Assembly: GCF_900110485.1 (NCBI RefSeq)
Contig: NZ_FODY01000019.1
Span: forward strand, 27,025-91,024
Length of the DNA: 64,000 nt
Source: Propionispora vibrioides
Lineage (GTDB): Bacteria; Bacillota; Negativicutes; Propionisporales; Propionisporaceae
Direction: 5' to 3'
The notes below the pieces were generated by a model that was given only the letters and a program-made list of their open reading frames with translations, was not told where the DNA came from and did not search any database. The translations under genes and the position numbers were made by a program. This document shows, one piece after another, positions 18,762-26,053 of the stretch (position 1 is the first letter of the stretch; each line of letters begins with the position of its first letter).

Positions 18762-19478
18762 TTGGCGGGAGATAAGCGATTAATCGTGGCACTGGATGTG
18801 CCGGATATGGGCCAGGCCAGAAATTTGGTAGAAAAACTGGGTGATTCCGTAAGCTATTATAAAGTGGGAATGGAGCTTTACTACAGTACCGGCAGAGAGG
18901 TTATTGCCTATTTGCGCAGTCTGAATAAAGACGTATTCCTGGACTTAAAGCTGCACGACATACCAAACACGGTGGCGCAGAGCCTGAGGGTACTAACCGA
19001 ACTTGGCGCTTCCATGCTGAATATTCACGCTTCCGGCGGCTTGGCTATGATGAAGGCAGCCAGCCAGGCAGTGGCGAATAAGGCGGATCAGTTGGGAATT
19101 TCCCGGCCTGCGTTAATTGCCGTTACCGTATTGACCAGTATCGATGCTGCAGACTGGGCTAATTTGCGGCATGATATGAGTATTAAAGAGCATGTTGTAC
19201 ATTTGGCAAAACTGGCACAGTCTGCCGGAATTGACGGTGTGGTCGCTTCACCACAGGAAGCGGAAGCCATCCGTGCAGCTTGTGGCGAGAAGTTCATCAT
19301 CGTAACTCCGGGGGTTAGACCGCAGGGCGCGGCTATCAACGATCAGAGCCGGATTGCTACACCGCTGGAGGCCTTGAAAAAAGGCGCCCACCATCTGGTT
19401 ATAGGGCGTCCCATTACGGCAGCTGCTGATCCACGGACTGCTGCTCTGGAAATTCGAAAAGAGATGGAGGCTGTCTAA
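18762..19478 (+). CDS. pyrF: Orotidine-5'-phosphate decarboxylase
   Basis: Last step to UMP. The 238-aa TIM barrel has the catalytic Asp-Lys-Asp array in FLDLKLHDIPNTV, the phosphate-binding end VTPGVRPQG and VIGRPIT. It starts at TTG 18762 behind AGGGGAGTG; no ATG fits. pyrE follows after 1 nt. Confidence 0.96.
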   Translation: MAGDKRLIVALDVPDMGQARNLVEKLGDSVSYYKVGMELYYSTGREVIAYLRSLNKDVFLDLKLHDIPNTVAQSLRVLTELGASMLNIHASGGLAMMKAASQAVANKADQLGISRPALIAVTVLTSIDAADWANLRHDMSIKEHVVHLAKLAQSAGIDGVVASPQEAEAIRAACGEKFIIVTPGVRPQGAAINDQSRIATPLEALKKGAHHLVIGRPITAAADPRTAALEIRKEMEAV

Positions 19479-19479
19479 G

Positions 19480-20052
19480 ATGAATGAAGCAGAGGTAAGA
19501 CAGTTATTTGTTGATTCAGGGGCTATTATGGAAGGGCACTTTTTACTGACCTCCGGCTTACATAGCCCTTTGTATGTAGAAAAATTTCAAGTCTTGCAAT
19601 ATCCGGAATATACGGCGAAACTGTGCGCCGCGCTGGCGGCAAGATTTGTGAATGATCATATCGGACTGGTTGTCGGACCGGTAACGGGCGGCATTTTATT
19701 GGCCCATGAGGTCGGGAAAAACTTGGGGACCCGGGCTATTTTTACGGAAAGAGAAAATGGGAATATGACACTTCGCCGGGGGTTTACCATCAAACCAGGT
19801 GAACGTGTGCTTATTGTGGAAGATATCGTAACCACCGGCGGTTCGGTGGATGAAGTTATTTCTGTAGTTCGTCAGCAGGGCGGCATACCGGCAGCAGTCG
19901 GTATGCTGGTTGACAGAAGCGGTGGCAAGGTGGATTTTGGGATACCGTCGCAGGCCCTGCTGCATCTGACAGTGGACACCTATACGACGGAACAATGTCC
20001 TCTTTGTGCGGCGGGAAAACCCTTTACCAAAAGGGGAAGCCGCAAATTGTAA
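19480..20052 (+). CDS. pyrE: Orotate phosphoribosyltransferase
   Basis: Makes OMP from orotate and PRPP. The 190-aa product carries the PRPP loop VLIVEDIVTTGGS and the orotate-binding FLLTSGLHSPLYVEK segment near the N-terminus. The C-terminus has a Cys pair (CPLCAAG), typical of the crenarchaeal/Firmicute branch. Last gene of the pyr operon, followed by a hairpin. Confidence 0.96.
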   Translation: MNEAEVRQLFVDSGAIMEGHFLLTSGLHSPLYVEKFQVLQYPEYTAKLCAALAARFVNDHIGLVVGPVTGGILLAHEVGKNLGTRAIFTERENGNMTLRRGFTIKPGERVLIVEDIVTTGGSVDEVISVVRQQGGIPAAVGMLVDRSGGKVDFGIPSQALLHLTVDTYTTEQCPLCAAGKPFTKRGSRKL

Positions 20053-20057
20053 GGATA

Positions 20058-20104
20058 AATTGTCCTCCCTGGTATAGTTGAAATAGCAGAGAGGACAATT
20101 TAGT
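20058..20104 (+). terminator. Hairpin at the end of the pyr operon
   Basis: AAATTGTCCTC (20058-20068) pairs with GAGGACAATTT (20091-20101) over a 22-nt loop. The U-run is poor (AGTTT). Confidence 0.6.
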
Positions 20105-20171
20105 TTAAAGAGGATTGAGTTTTTTTCCAGCATATGATATGATGAGTATTGCAGTTGTTACAACTGTGCTT

Positions 20172-20247
20172 GGCCCGGTGGTGTAGTGGTTAACATGCCG
20201 CCCTGTCACGGCGGAGATCGAGGGTTCAAGTCCCTTCCGGGTCGCCA
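20172..20247 (+). tRNA. tRNA-Asp (GUC), copy 1
   Basis: 76-nt cloverleaf with encoded CCA: GGCCCGG/CCGGGTC acceptor stem, anticodon GTC in CCTGTCACG, GGTTCAAGT T-loop. Base for base identical to the copy at 36474-36549. Confidence 0.97.
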
Positions 20248-20284
20248 CGCTATCATTTCTAATAATTTAAACAAAAAAACATGC

Positions 20285-20313
20285 TTGACATAATTAAAAC
20301 AATATAGTAAAAT
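20285..20313 (+). promoter_or_regulatory. Promoter before tRNA-Gly/tRNA-Trp
   Basis: TTGACA at 20285-20290 and TAAAAT at 20308-20313 with a 17-nt spacer, ahead of the Gly and Trp tRNA genes. Confidence 0.75.
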
Positions 20314-20340
20314 TATATGCGTGGTAAGGAAATAAAACCT

Positions 20341-20415
20341 GCGGAAGTAGCTCAGTGGTAGAGCATCGCCTTGCCAAGGCGAGGGTCGCGAGTTCGAATC
20401 TCGTTTTCCGCTCCA
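20341..20415 (+). tRNA. tRNA-Gly (GCC), copy 1
   Basis: 75-nt cloverleaf with CCA: GCGGAAG/TTTCCGC acceptor stem, anticodon GCC in CTTGCCAAG, AGTTCGAAT T-loop. Identical to the copy at 36642-36716. Confidence 0.97.
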
Positions 20416-20420
20416 TATCT

Positions 20421-20496
20421 AGGGGTATAGCTCAATTGGTAGAGTAGCGGTCTCCAAAACCGTTGGTTGAGGGTTCAAGTCCTTCTGCCCCTGCCA
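20421..20496 (+). tRNA. tRNA-Trp (CCA)
   Basis: 76-nt cloverleaf with encoded CCA: AGGGGTA/TGCCCCT acceptor stem, anticodon CCA in TCTCCAAAA. It is the ligand expected by the Trp T-box before trpE. Confidence 0.96.
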
Positions 20497-20507
20497 GAAA
20501 ACACAAG

Positions 20508-20535
20508 GCTCTCAGCGATTTGCTGAGAGCTATTT
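20508..20535 (+). terminator. Hairpin after tRNA-Trp
   Basis: GCTCTCAGC and GCTGAGAGC form a perfect 9-bp stem with a 5-nt loop, followed by a short U-rich stretch. Confidence 0.7.
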
Positions 20536-20589
20536 AATTTCATGGGGCAAATAATGGGGTAATCTTTCGTTATTAGTTCCAAGTTGTGG

Positions 20590-20620
20590 ATTGCGAGTTC
20601 GAATCTCGTTGTCCGTTCCA
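20590..20620 (+). pseudogene. 3' end of a tRNA gene without its 5' half (possible att scar)
   Basis: GCGAGTTCGAATCTCGTT is identical to the T-arm of the nearby tRNA-Gly and is followed by GTCCGTTCCA, an acceptor strand plus CCA. No 5' half or anticodon arm precedes it. Just upstream (20541-20565) ATGGGGCAAAT and ATGGGGTAATC form a direct repeat of the kind seen at tyrosine-integrase arm sites. This looks like the scar of an element that integrated at a tRNA 3' end and was lost. Confidence 0.5.
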
Positions 20621-20667
20621 GTAACACTAAAGCCTTCTAGCAAATCGCTAGAAGGCTTTAGTGTTAC
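20621..20667. terminator. Perfect 20-bp hairpin
   Basis: GTAACACTAAAGCCTTCTAG and its exact inverse complement are separated by CAAATCG. It can terminate transcription in either direction, between the tRNA scar and the convergent CAP-domain gene. Confidence 0.75.
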
Positions 20668-20742
20668 TGGGGGAGTATCTATGCAGCAATATCGGGGTTT
20701 GTATCCTCTGTTATACGAGCATTTTATGGTTATATCATTAAA

Positions 20743-21600
20743 TTATTTAATGAAGTCTTGGGTCACATACACTTTGCCCTGACTGTCATAAGCCACACCA
20801 ATACCGACTGTAGTGTAATTGGAGTTTAATATATTTGCCCGATGGCCTGAACTATTCATGAAAGCAGTTTCAGCAGCCTCAACACTAGTATTCTCTGCAA
20901 TATTTTCACCTGCCGCGGTATAAGAGATGCCGGCTGCTTTTAAACGGTCAGTAACTGTTTTTCCATCGGGATTGGTATGTGAAAAGAAGCTGCGGGTGAC
21001 CATATCTTGTGAGTGGCTCCGTGCTACTGCGGTTAATGCGGAACTTACTTTTAAATCCGCCAAACCGTTTGCTTTTCGATCGGCATTCATAAGCTGGACA
21101 GCCTGCTGTTCAGCAGCGCTGACAGAGGTCGTTGCTGTTGACGTTCCTGTCGTTCCGGACGAACTTCCGCTATTGGTTTTAGGACTAACAGCACTTGGAG
21201 AATTGTTTTTCGAGTCGTTTACTTTGGTAACGGAGCTAATGTTCCATTGCGTTTTATTGTTATTCAATTGCAAAACAACATTATAAATACTATGTTGGTG
21301 ATTAACTGAAACAATTGCCTGTGTAGCCGATTTCTTGACCAAGGAGAATGTATCTGTTTTGGCATTGAAACCCAGCTTATTGGCCGAAGCTTTCACTACC
21401 TGCAGCGGATCCTGCGCGACGCTGCTCGCGGTTTGGTTTTGGCTGCTTTGTATTACGGAATTACTTGTTTTTGCCGTATTATAAAAAATTTGCTGTTGTG
21501 AATTGGCTGCATAGACCGGTAATGTTGATGCCGTCATCATGTATAATCCCAAAGTTGTACTCAATAATCCAAGGGTTACATTGTGGTGCAAGTTCTTCAA
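20743..21600 (-). CDS. Secreted CAP-domain (SCP/PR1-like) protein
   Basis: Exported 285-aa protein. I chose the TTG at 21600, eight nucleotides after GGAGG on the minus strand; longer frames lack a ribosome-binding site. The signal peptide (KNLHHNVTLGLLSTTLGLYM to PVYA) is followed by an unknown region of about 110 residues, a Ser/Thr-rich linker (SGSSSGTTGTSTATT) and a C-terminal CAP domain of about 120 residues with the usual HSQDMVTRSFFSHTNPDG, AGENIAENT and GHRANILNSNYTTVGIGVA motifs. This layout is common in sporulation- or wall-associated proteins of Firmicutes (YkwD-like). Precise function unknown. It stands alone. Confidence 0.88.
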   Translation of the reverse strand: MKNLHHNVTLGLLSTTLGLYMMTASTLPVYAANSQQQIFYNTAKTSNSVIQSSQNQTASSVAQDPLQVVKASANKLGFNAKTDTFSLVKKSATQAIVSVNHQHSIYNVVLQLNNNKTQWNISSVTKVNDSKNNSPSAVSPKTNSGSSSGTTGTSTATTSVSAAEQQAVQLMNADRKANGLADLKVSSALTAVARSHSQDMVTRSFFSHTNPDGKTVTDRLKAAGISYTAAGENIAENTSVEAAETAFMNSSGHRANILNSNYTTVGIGVAYDSQGKVYVTQDFIK

Positions 21601-22078
21601 TATAGTCGCCTCCATATTAAATATTATAAGAAATACGTGGACAGCATTTCTTATGTTCCTACAATACAGGTTAATTCTTAAAAACTTCTTAATAAGCATG
21701 GTGAAATATTTGGTAGTTGCTTTTTTGCGGAAAACCTTACAGAATTCTGCAGAGGTTTTCGATATGGCTAGATACAAAATTTCTATATTATAATTTTAGT
21801 CTTCCAAATGCTGCTTTTCCAGACTACAGTATGGCAAGACCGTGAAACCATTCATTTCAAACAGTTAGCAATTCTCTACACCTTGGCTTTGATTTGGGTT
21901 GGTTTGCCGGGACGATCGATTTATTGGGTGTGTTCCTTTCTTACCTGTTTCAGGCAGGAAATTTACGTTGAACGAGGAATAACTCTGTGTATTTTCAAAT
22001 CGTACTAGCCTTGTTTAGCATATTGAGCATGGTGTGCTGGTGAATTTATAAATAATGAAAAAGGGCGGTAGAAAGTTT
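21601..22078. other. Intergenic region without a supported gene
   Basis: About 480 bases between divergent genes. It holds one frame of 66 codons (21808-22008) with no ribosome-binding site or recognisable protein, and a small hairpin AACCTTACAG/CTGCAGAGGTT near 21742-21764. I see no other structure that I can name. Confidence 0.4.
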
Positions 22079-22825
22079 ATGCTGAAGGAAGAACGACAGA
22101 AGCAGCTATTGAATGTGCTGTACGCTGAAGGCAAAGTCATGGTAGATGATTTGTCTGCAAAATTTAGCACATCGCGCGATACGATTCGGCGGGATTTGAA
22201 TGAGCTGGAGGAGCAGGGGATTCTAAAACGTGTCTATGGTGGCGCTATCCCGCAAAAGATGATTGCGCCGAGTTTTGATGGCAAGAAGAATGTGGAAACG
22301 GATGAAAAATATCTAATTGCCCAAAGAGCGTTAAGTCTACTCAAGCCGGATTCGCTTATTGCAATTGACGGCGGTACAACAAATGTCCTTTTTGCTTCAC
22401 TTATGCCGCTTTCTACCTCCTTGCGCGTGGTAACGAACAGTTTTCCGGTTGTGGAAGAGCTTAGAAAACGACCGCGGATTGAAGTCATTTTTTTGGGTGG
22501 ACGTTATAATAAAGATTCTTATACGACGGTAGGCGAAACGGCCTTGCGGCAATTGGAAGATTATCATTTTGACCAGTGCTTTTTAGGGGTTTATGCCTTA
22601 GATAGCAAGGTTGGTGCCTCTGTGCCACATCCGTACGAAGATGAGGCGGCAGTTAAGCAACTAATGGTGGCGAACAGCGCAGAAGTTAATCTCATGTGTG
22701 CTGCTTCGAAGCTTAGACGCATTTCTAACTATGTTATTTGTCCGTTAGAGTCAATAGACCGTATTATCTGTGGACATTCTGTGGAACAAAAAATAAGGCA
22801 GGAATTTCAAAATAAGATTTATTAA
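22079..22825 (+). CDS. DeoR-family transcriptional repressor of sugar genes
   Basis: 248-aa regulator. The N-terminal winged helix (EERQKQLLNVLYAEGKVMVD then STSRDTIRRDLNELEEQGI) ends in the family's VYGGAI signature; the C-terminal DeoRC sensor domain (DGGTTNVLFA, LGGRYNKDSYTTVG) should bind a sugar phosphate. I prefer ATG 22079 over 22055, which has no ribosome-binding site. It precedes the carbohydrate genes and is separated from them by a terminator, so it is probably transcribed alone. The palindrome over the next promoter (23004-23037) is its likely operator. Confidence 0.9.
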   Translation: MLKEERQKQLLNVLYAEGKVMVDDLSAKFSTSRDTIRRDLNELEEQGILKRVYGGAIPQKMIAPSFDGKKNVETDEKYLIAQRALSLLKPDSLIAIDGGTTNVLFASLMPLSTSLRVVTNSFPVVEELRKRPRIEVIFLGGRYNKDSYTTVGETALRQLEDYHFDQCFLGVYALDSKVGASVPHPYEDEAAVKQLMVANSAEVNLMCAASKLRRISNYVICPLESIDRIICGHSVEQKIRQEFQNKIY

Positions 22826-22872
22826 GCAAAACGATGTATTTTTAAAATTAAGCAGTACTTTATGCATGATGC

Positions 22873-22909
22873 AAGCCTCGCAGTTTATGTGAGGTTTTCT
22901 TTTTTTTTT
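22873..22909 (+). terminator. Terminator after the DeoR gene
   Basis: AAGCCTCGCA and TGTGAGGTTTT pair around a short loop and are followed by a run of ten T residues. Confidence 0.8.
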
Positions 22910-23003
22910 GAGGGATGTGGAGAGGCATAAGCTGGTCAGATCTTCTGATTCAGTCGTATATTTTGTCATCCATAGTAAAAAATGATGTACACCTTTACAA
23001 ACA

Positions 23004-23056
23004 TGCATAAACAAGCATAACTTGTGCTTGATATGCAATATTCAGAAAACTATAAT
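23004..23056 (+). promoter_or_regulatory. Promoter with overlapping operator palindrome, sugar operon
   Basis: TTGATA at 23028-23033 and TATAAT at 23051-23056 have a 17-nt spacer. CAAGCA (23012-23017) and TGCTTG (23025-23030) form a perfect inverted repeat that reaches into the -35 box, framed by an outer TGCAT (23004-23008)/ATGCA (23033-23037) pair. A protein bound here would block RNA polymerase; the DeoR protein encoded next door is the best candidate. Confidence 0.7.
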
Positions 23057-23099
23057 ACAAATATGGACTTGATAAAGAAGTTGTGAAGGGAGAGATCTT

Positions 23100-24188
23100 A
23101 TGAAAGTGAATATAAAAAAAGACGAATGTTGTTTGCGCGTTGGCATTTTAGGGTGTGGTATTATTTGCCAGGCAGCGCATTTAATTGGCAGTAGTAAAGC
23201 GCGGAATATCCATCTTCAGGCTATCTGTGATGTGGCTGAAGATTTACGAAATAAAATAGCTGGGATATATGAGCCTGACAGCGTTTATGCTGACTATGCG
23301 GACATGCTAAAAGATCCGGATATTGATGCTGTTATTATCGGTATTGGCGATCAGTTCCATGTACCTTGTGCAAAGCAGGCTATCCAAGCCGGTAAGCATA
23401 CATTTATCGAAAAGCCAATGGGAGTATCAATCGAGGAATGTGAGGAACTCTGCAAGATGGCCGAAGAAAAAGGTTTGCTGCTGCAAATCGGTCATATGAA
23501 GCGTTATGATGAAGGGCTACAGTTTGCCAAAAAATTCAAAGAAGAAAAATTGGGGAAAATTACGACTTACAAAGGCTGGTACTGCGACAGTGTAGGGCGA
23601 TATACACTCACTGATAATGTTATGCCGATTCTTTATACCAGCGAAGCGATGAAGAAGCCGAAAGGAAATCCGAAGGCCAAGCTCGATCACTATTATTTAC
23701 TTGGTCATGGCAGCCATTTGTTTGATACGGCGCTATATATCATGGGCGATATTGACAAGGTTGCTGCCCGTTATGCACATCATGAAAACCAGCATTCCTG
23801 GCTTATTGACTGCGATTTCGCCGACGGATCGATTGGTAATTTAAATCTTATTGTAGCCATTGCTCAACAATGGCATGAAGGTTCGGAGATTTACGGTACG
23901 GGAGGTACGATTTTCACCAAAACCTACAATCCATGGGAATTCCGGTCTTCACGCGTGGAGTGTTATGACCGTGCGACTGATACCAGCGTGATTCCGGCGG
24001 CTTATGACGGTCAATTCTATCGTCGTGAACTGGAAGGTTTTGCGGATAGTATTTTGAACGGTAAGCCGTGTACAGGCGCAACGGCTTATGAAGGCATGCA
24101 GGTTATGCGTGCGCTTATTGCAACCTATCAATCTATCCAGGAAAATGGCAAGTGGATTGTTTTAAAAGATGCCAAGGGAGGTTTGTAA
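23100..24188 (+). CDS. Gfo/Idh/MocA-family sugar dehydrogenase
   Basis: NAD(P)-dependent oxidoreductase of 362 aa. The N-terminal Rossmann fold shows GILGCGIICQAAH, the catalytic-lysine motif EKPMGV at about residue 101, and the C-terminal beta-sheet domain has LLGHGSHLFDTALYIMGD, where His/Asp residues usually act in catalysis. Members oxidise sugar or inositol hydroxyls, often at C3 or C1. It heads the operon behind a repressor-type promoter and overlaps the upstream context of the next gene by only 1 nt of spacing. The substrate cannot be told from sequence; a phosphorylated sugar made by the PTS downstream is plausible. Confidence 0.88.
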   Translation: MKVNIKKDECCLRVGILGCGIICQAAHLIGSSKARNIHLQAICDVAEDLRNKIAGIYEPDSVYADYADMLKDPDIDAVIIGIGDQFHVPCAKQAIQAGKHTFIEKPMGVSIEECEELCKMAEEKGLLLQIGHMKRYDEGLQFAKKFKEEKLGKITTYKGWYCDSVGRYTLTDNVMPILYTSEAMKKPKGNPKAKLDHYYLLGHGSHLFDTALYIMGDIDKVAARYAHHENQHSWLIDCDFADGSIGNLNLIVAIAQQWHEGSEIYGTGGTIFTKTYNPWEFRSSRVECYDRATDTSVIPAAYDGQFYRRELEGFADSILNGKPCTGATAYEGMQVMRALIATYQSIQENGKWIVLKDAKGGL

Positions 24189-24189
24189 G

Positions 24190-25023
24190 ATGGAACTTGG
24201 TATTTTCTCCCGCACCTATGAGGTGCAGAATATAAAGGAAATTTATAATCGTATGAAAACACACGCATTGCGTATCACTCAATTTAACTTATCCTCGGCT
24301 GGTTTACCGACTTTGCCAGAGAAGCTGGATGAACAGAAAATAATGGAGATCAAAGAGCTTTCCAGGCAGTATGGTATTCAGCTTGTGGCTTTATCAGGGA
24401 CTTTTAATATGATTTCGCCGGACGAATCCATCCGTCAACAAAGCTGTAAGCAATTTGAAACACAATGTAAAATAGCTAAATTGCTGGATATTCCGATTGT
24501 CACTCTGTGTACCGGGTCAAGAAATCCAGACAGTCAGTGGCATTGGCATGATGATAACCGTAAACCGGAAGCTTGGGACGACCTCAGACGCTCTACCGAA
24601 ACAATTCTGCGCTATGCGGAGGATAACGGTATTATACTTGGCGTGGAACCGGAAGTCAGTAATGTAGTATGTACGCCGAAGCTTGCACGTAAATATCTTG
24701 ACGAAACAGGCAGCGAACATTTGAAAATTGTTATGGATGGGGCAAATCTGTTCCGGCTTAGCCAGGTTAGTGAAATGGAACACGTGCTGCGTGAAGCTTT
24801 TATATTATTAGGCAAGGATATTGTCCTTGCACATGCCAAAGATTTTTCCGTAGATAAAAATCTATCTTTCGTACCTGCTGGCAAAGGAATACTGGATTTT
24901 AAACTATACCTGCAGCTCTTGAAACAGACTGGCTATGACGGACCCATCGTTATGCACGGTTTATCTGAAGATCAGGTGCCGGACAGTCGAGATTTTTTGA
25001 AAGGAGTTTTGGCCTATGTCTGA
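24190..25023 (+). CDS. Sugar phosphate isomerase/epimerase-like TIM-barrel protein
   Basis: 277-aa protein of the AP-endonuclease-2/xylose-isomerase-like barrel family. Metal ligands are recognisable: GVEPEVSN (Glu), KIVMDGANLF (Asp), LAHAKDF (His/Asp), and a closing IVMHGL. Relatives isomerise or epimerise keto sugars or, paired with Gfo/Idh enzymes, perform beta-elimination on 3-keto glycosides. Start ATG 24190 follows GGGAGGTTTGTAAG, 1 nt after the dehydrogenase gene; it overlaps the hydrolase gene by 8 nt. Its role with the dehydrogenase is inferred from this coupling. Confidence 0.85.
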   Translation: MELGIFSRTYEVQNIKEIYNRMKTHALRITQFNLSSAGLPTLPEKLDEQKIMEIKELSRQYGIQLVALSGTFNMISPDESIRQQSCKQFETQCKIAKLLDIPIVTLCTGSRNPDSQWHWHDDNRKPEAWDDLRRSTETILRYAEDNGIILGVEPEVSNVVCTPKLARKYLDETGSEHLKIVMDGANLFRLSQVSEMEHVLREAFILLGKDIVLAHAKDFSVDKNLSFVPAGKGILDFKLYLQLLKQTGYDGPIVMHGLSEDQVPDSRDFLKGVLAYV

Positions 25024-25798
25024 GTTTAGGCATAATGGATTGCGGTTTCATTATGAGGTATCTGGCGAGGGCAACCCGTTGGTATTTTTGCACGGCCTGG
25101 GAGGCAGCATGGTACAGATAAAAAAAATCTATGAACCTATCAGTGGTGTGCAGCTTATCAATATGGACCAACAGGGGCACGGCGAGAGCGATATAGATTT
25201 AGAAACCTTGTCATTTGACAGTATGGGCGATGATGTGATTGCGCTCTTAGAGCATCTAGGATTGCAGCAGGTTTATTTAGCCGGCATTTCCATGGGGGCG
25301 GCAGTGAGCTTGAATATTGCCACCCGCTATCCTCAGCGTGTGAAAAAGCTCTTATTGATTCGTAATGCCTGGACCAATGAGGCGCAACCGGACGAGGTAC
25401 AGCAGATTTTTAAGGATTGTGCGATGGCTCTAAAGGACAATGACATCGAAAAATTCTATGCAACCGATAGTTACAAGAAAATTTTTCGGTTATCAGCCTA
25501 TACAACCAATGCATTTACCAATTATTTCAAGGATCCAGTGTCGGTAAGAAACTATAAAAAGTATCTGATATTGCCTAATAAGGTGCCTATCCCTTCGCTT
25601 GCTGTATTAAAAAAACTCAGAATGCCGGTCATGATTATTGCCAATGACAATGATCTGGCGCATCCTATCGCTTATAGCCGGTATCTGCACGAACACATTT
25701 CGGGAGCAGTTTACTATGAGATTGTAGATAAGGATAAAGATGCCGTTGGGCATCGGGAGGCTGTGAATTTCTATTTGCAGAAGCTTCTGTCTGAATAA
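25016..25798 (+). CDS. Alpha/beta-hydrolase fold protein
   Basis: 260-aa hydrolase. The oxyanion region FLHGLGGSM, nucleophile elbow GISMGAA (Ser), a likely Asp in IANDNDLAHP and His in GHREAV make the triad. The family includes esterases and lactonases; a lactonase or ester-removing role in sugar processing would fit the neighbours but is not shown by the sequence. It starts inside the end of the preceding gene (8-nt overlap, site GAAAGGAG). Confidence 0.85.
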   Translation: MSEFRHNGLRFHYEVSGEGNPLVFLHGLGGSMVQIKKIYEPISGVQLINMDQQGHGESDIDLETLSFDSMGDDVIALLEHLGLQQVYLAGISMGAAVSLNIATRYPQRVKKLLLIRNAWTNEAQPDEVQQIFKDCAMALKDNDIEKFYATDSYKKIFRLSAYTTNAFTNYFKDPVSVRNYKKYLILPNKVPIPSLAVLKKLRMPVMIIANDNDLAHPIAYSRYLHEHISGAVYYEIVDKDKDAVGHREAVNFYLQKLLSE

Positions 25799-25874
25799 GT
25801 GTTTTTCGGAGATCATTAGTTTAAGTGGTGGAAGACTATATGAAGGTAGCGGACAATAGGGTGATTTTTATAAT

Positions 25875-25905
25875 TTGACGAAAAAAATTTCGTTACTATT
25901 TTAAT
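25875..25905 (+). promoter_or_regulatory. Probable promoter/operator before the PTS gene
   Basis: TTGACG at 25875-25880 overlaps an ACGAAA/TTTCGT palindrome (25878-25893). A TTTAAT -10 candidate at 25900-25905 gives a long 19-nt spacer. A similar ACGAAATAAATTTCT lies at 28191-28205 before the SIS gene, so the two may share a regulator. Confidence 0.45.
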
Positions 25906-26053
25906 AGAGAAAAATATTACAATGTACTGCGCAAAGAAAATTTTCTTTTTAAAATATTAAGAAACAAAACTTGTGATCACAAGGTGAATTGGGTATGTCC
26001 TTATCCTGGATTTTTAAAAAATTGAATTGTTCCCTAAAGAAAGGATGAGAAAA

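Noticed and set aside
21808..22008. Plus-strand frame of 66 codons before the DeoR gene
   Set aside because: No ribosome-binding site; sequence does not look like a real membrane or soluble protein.
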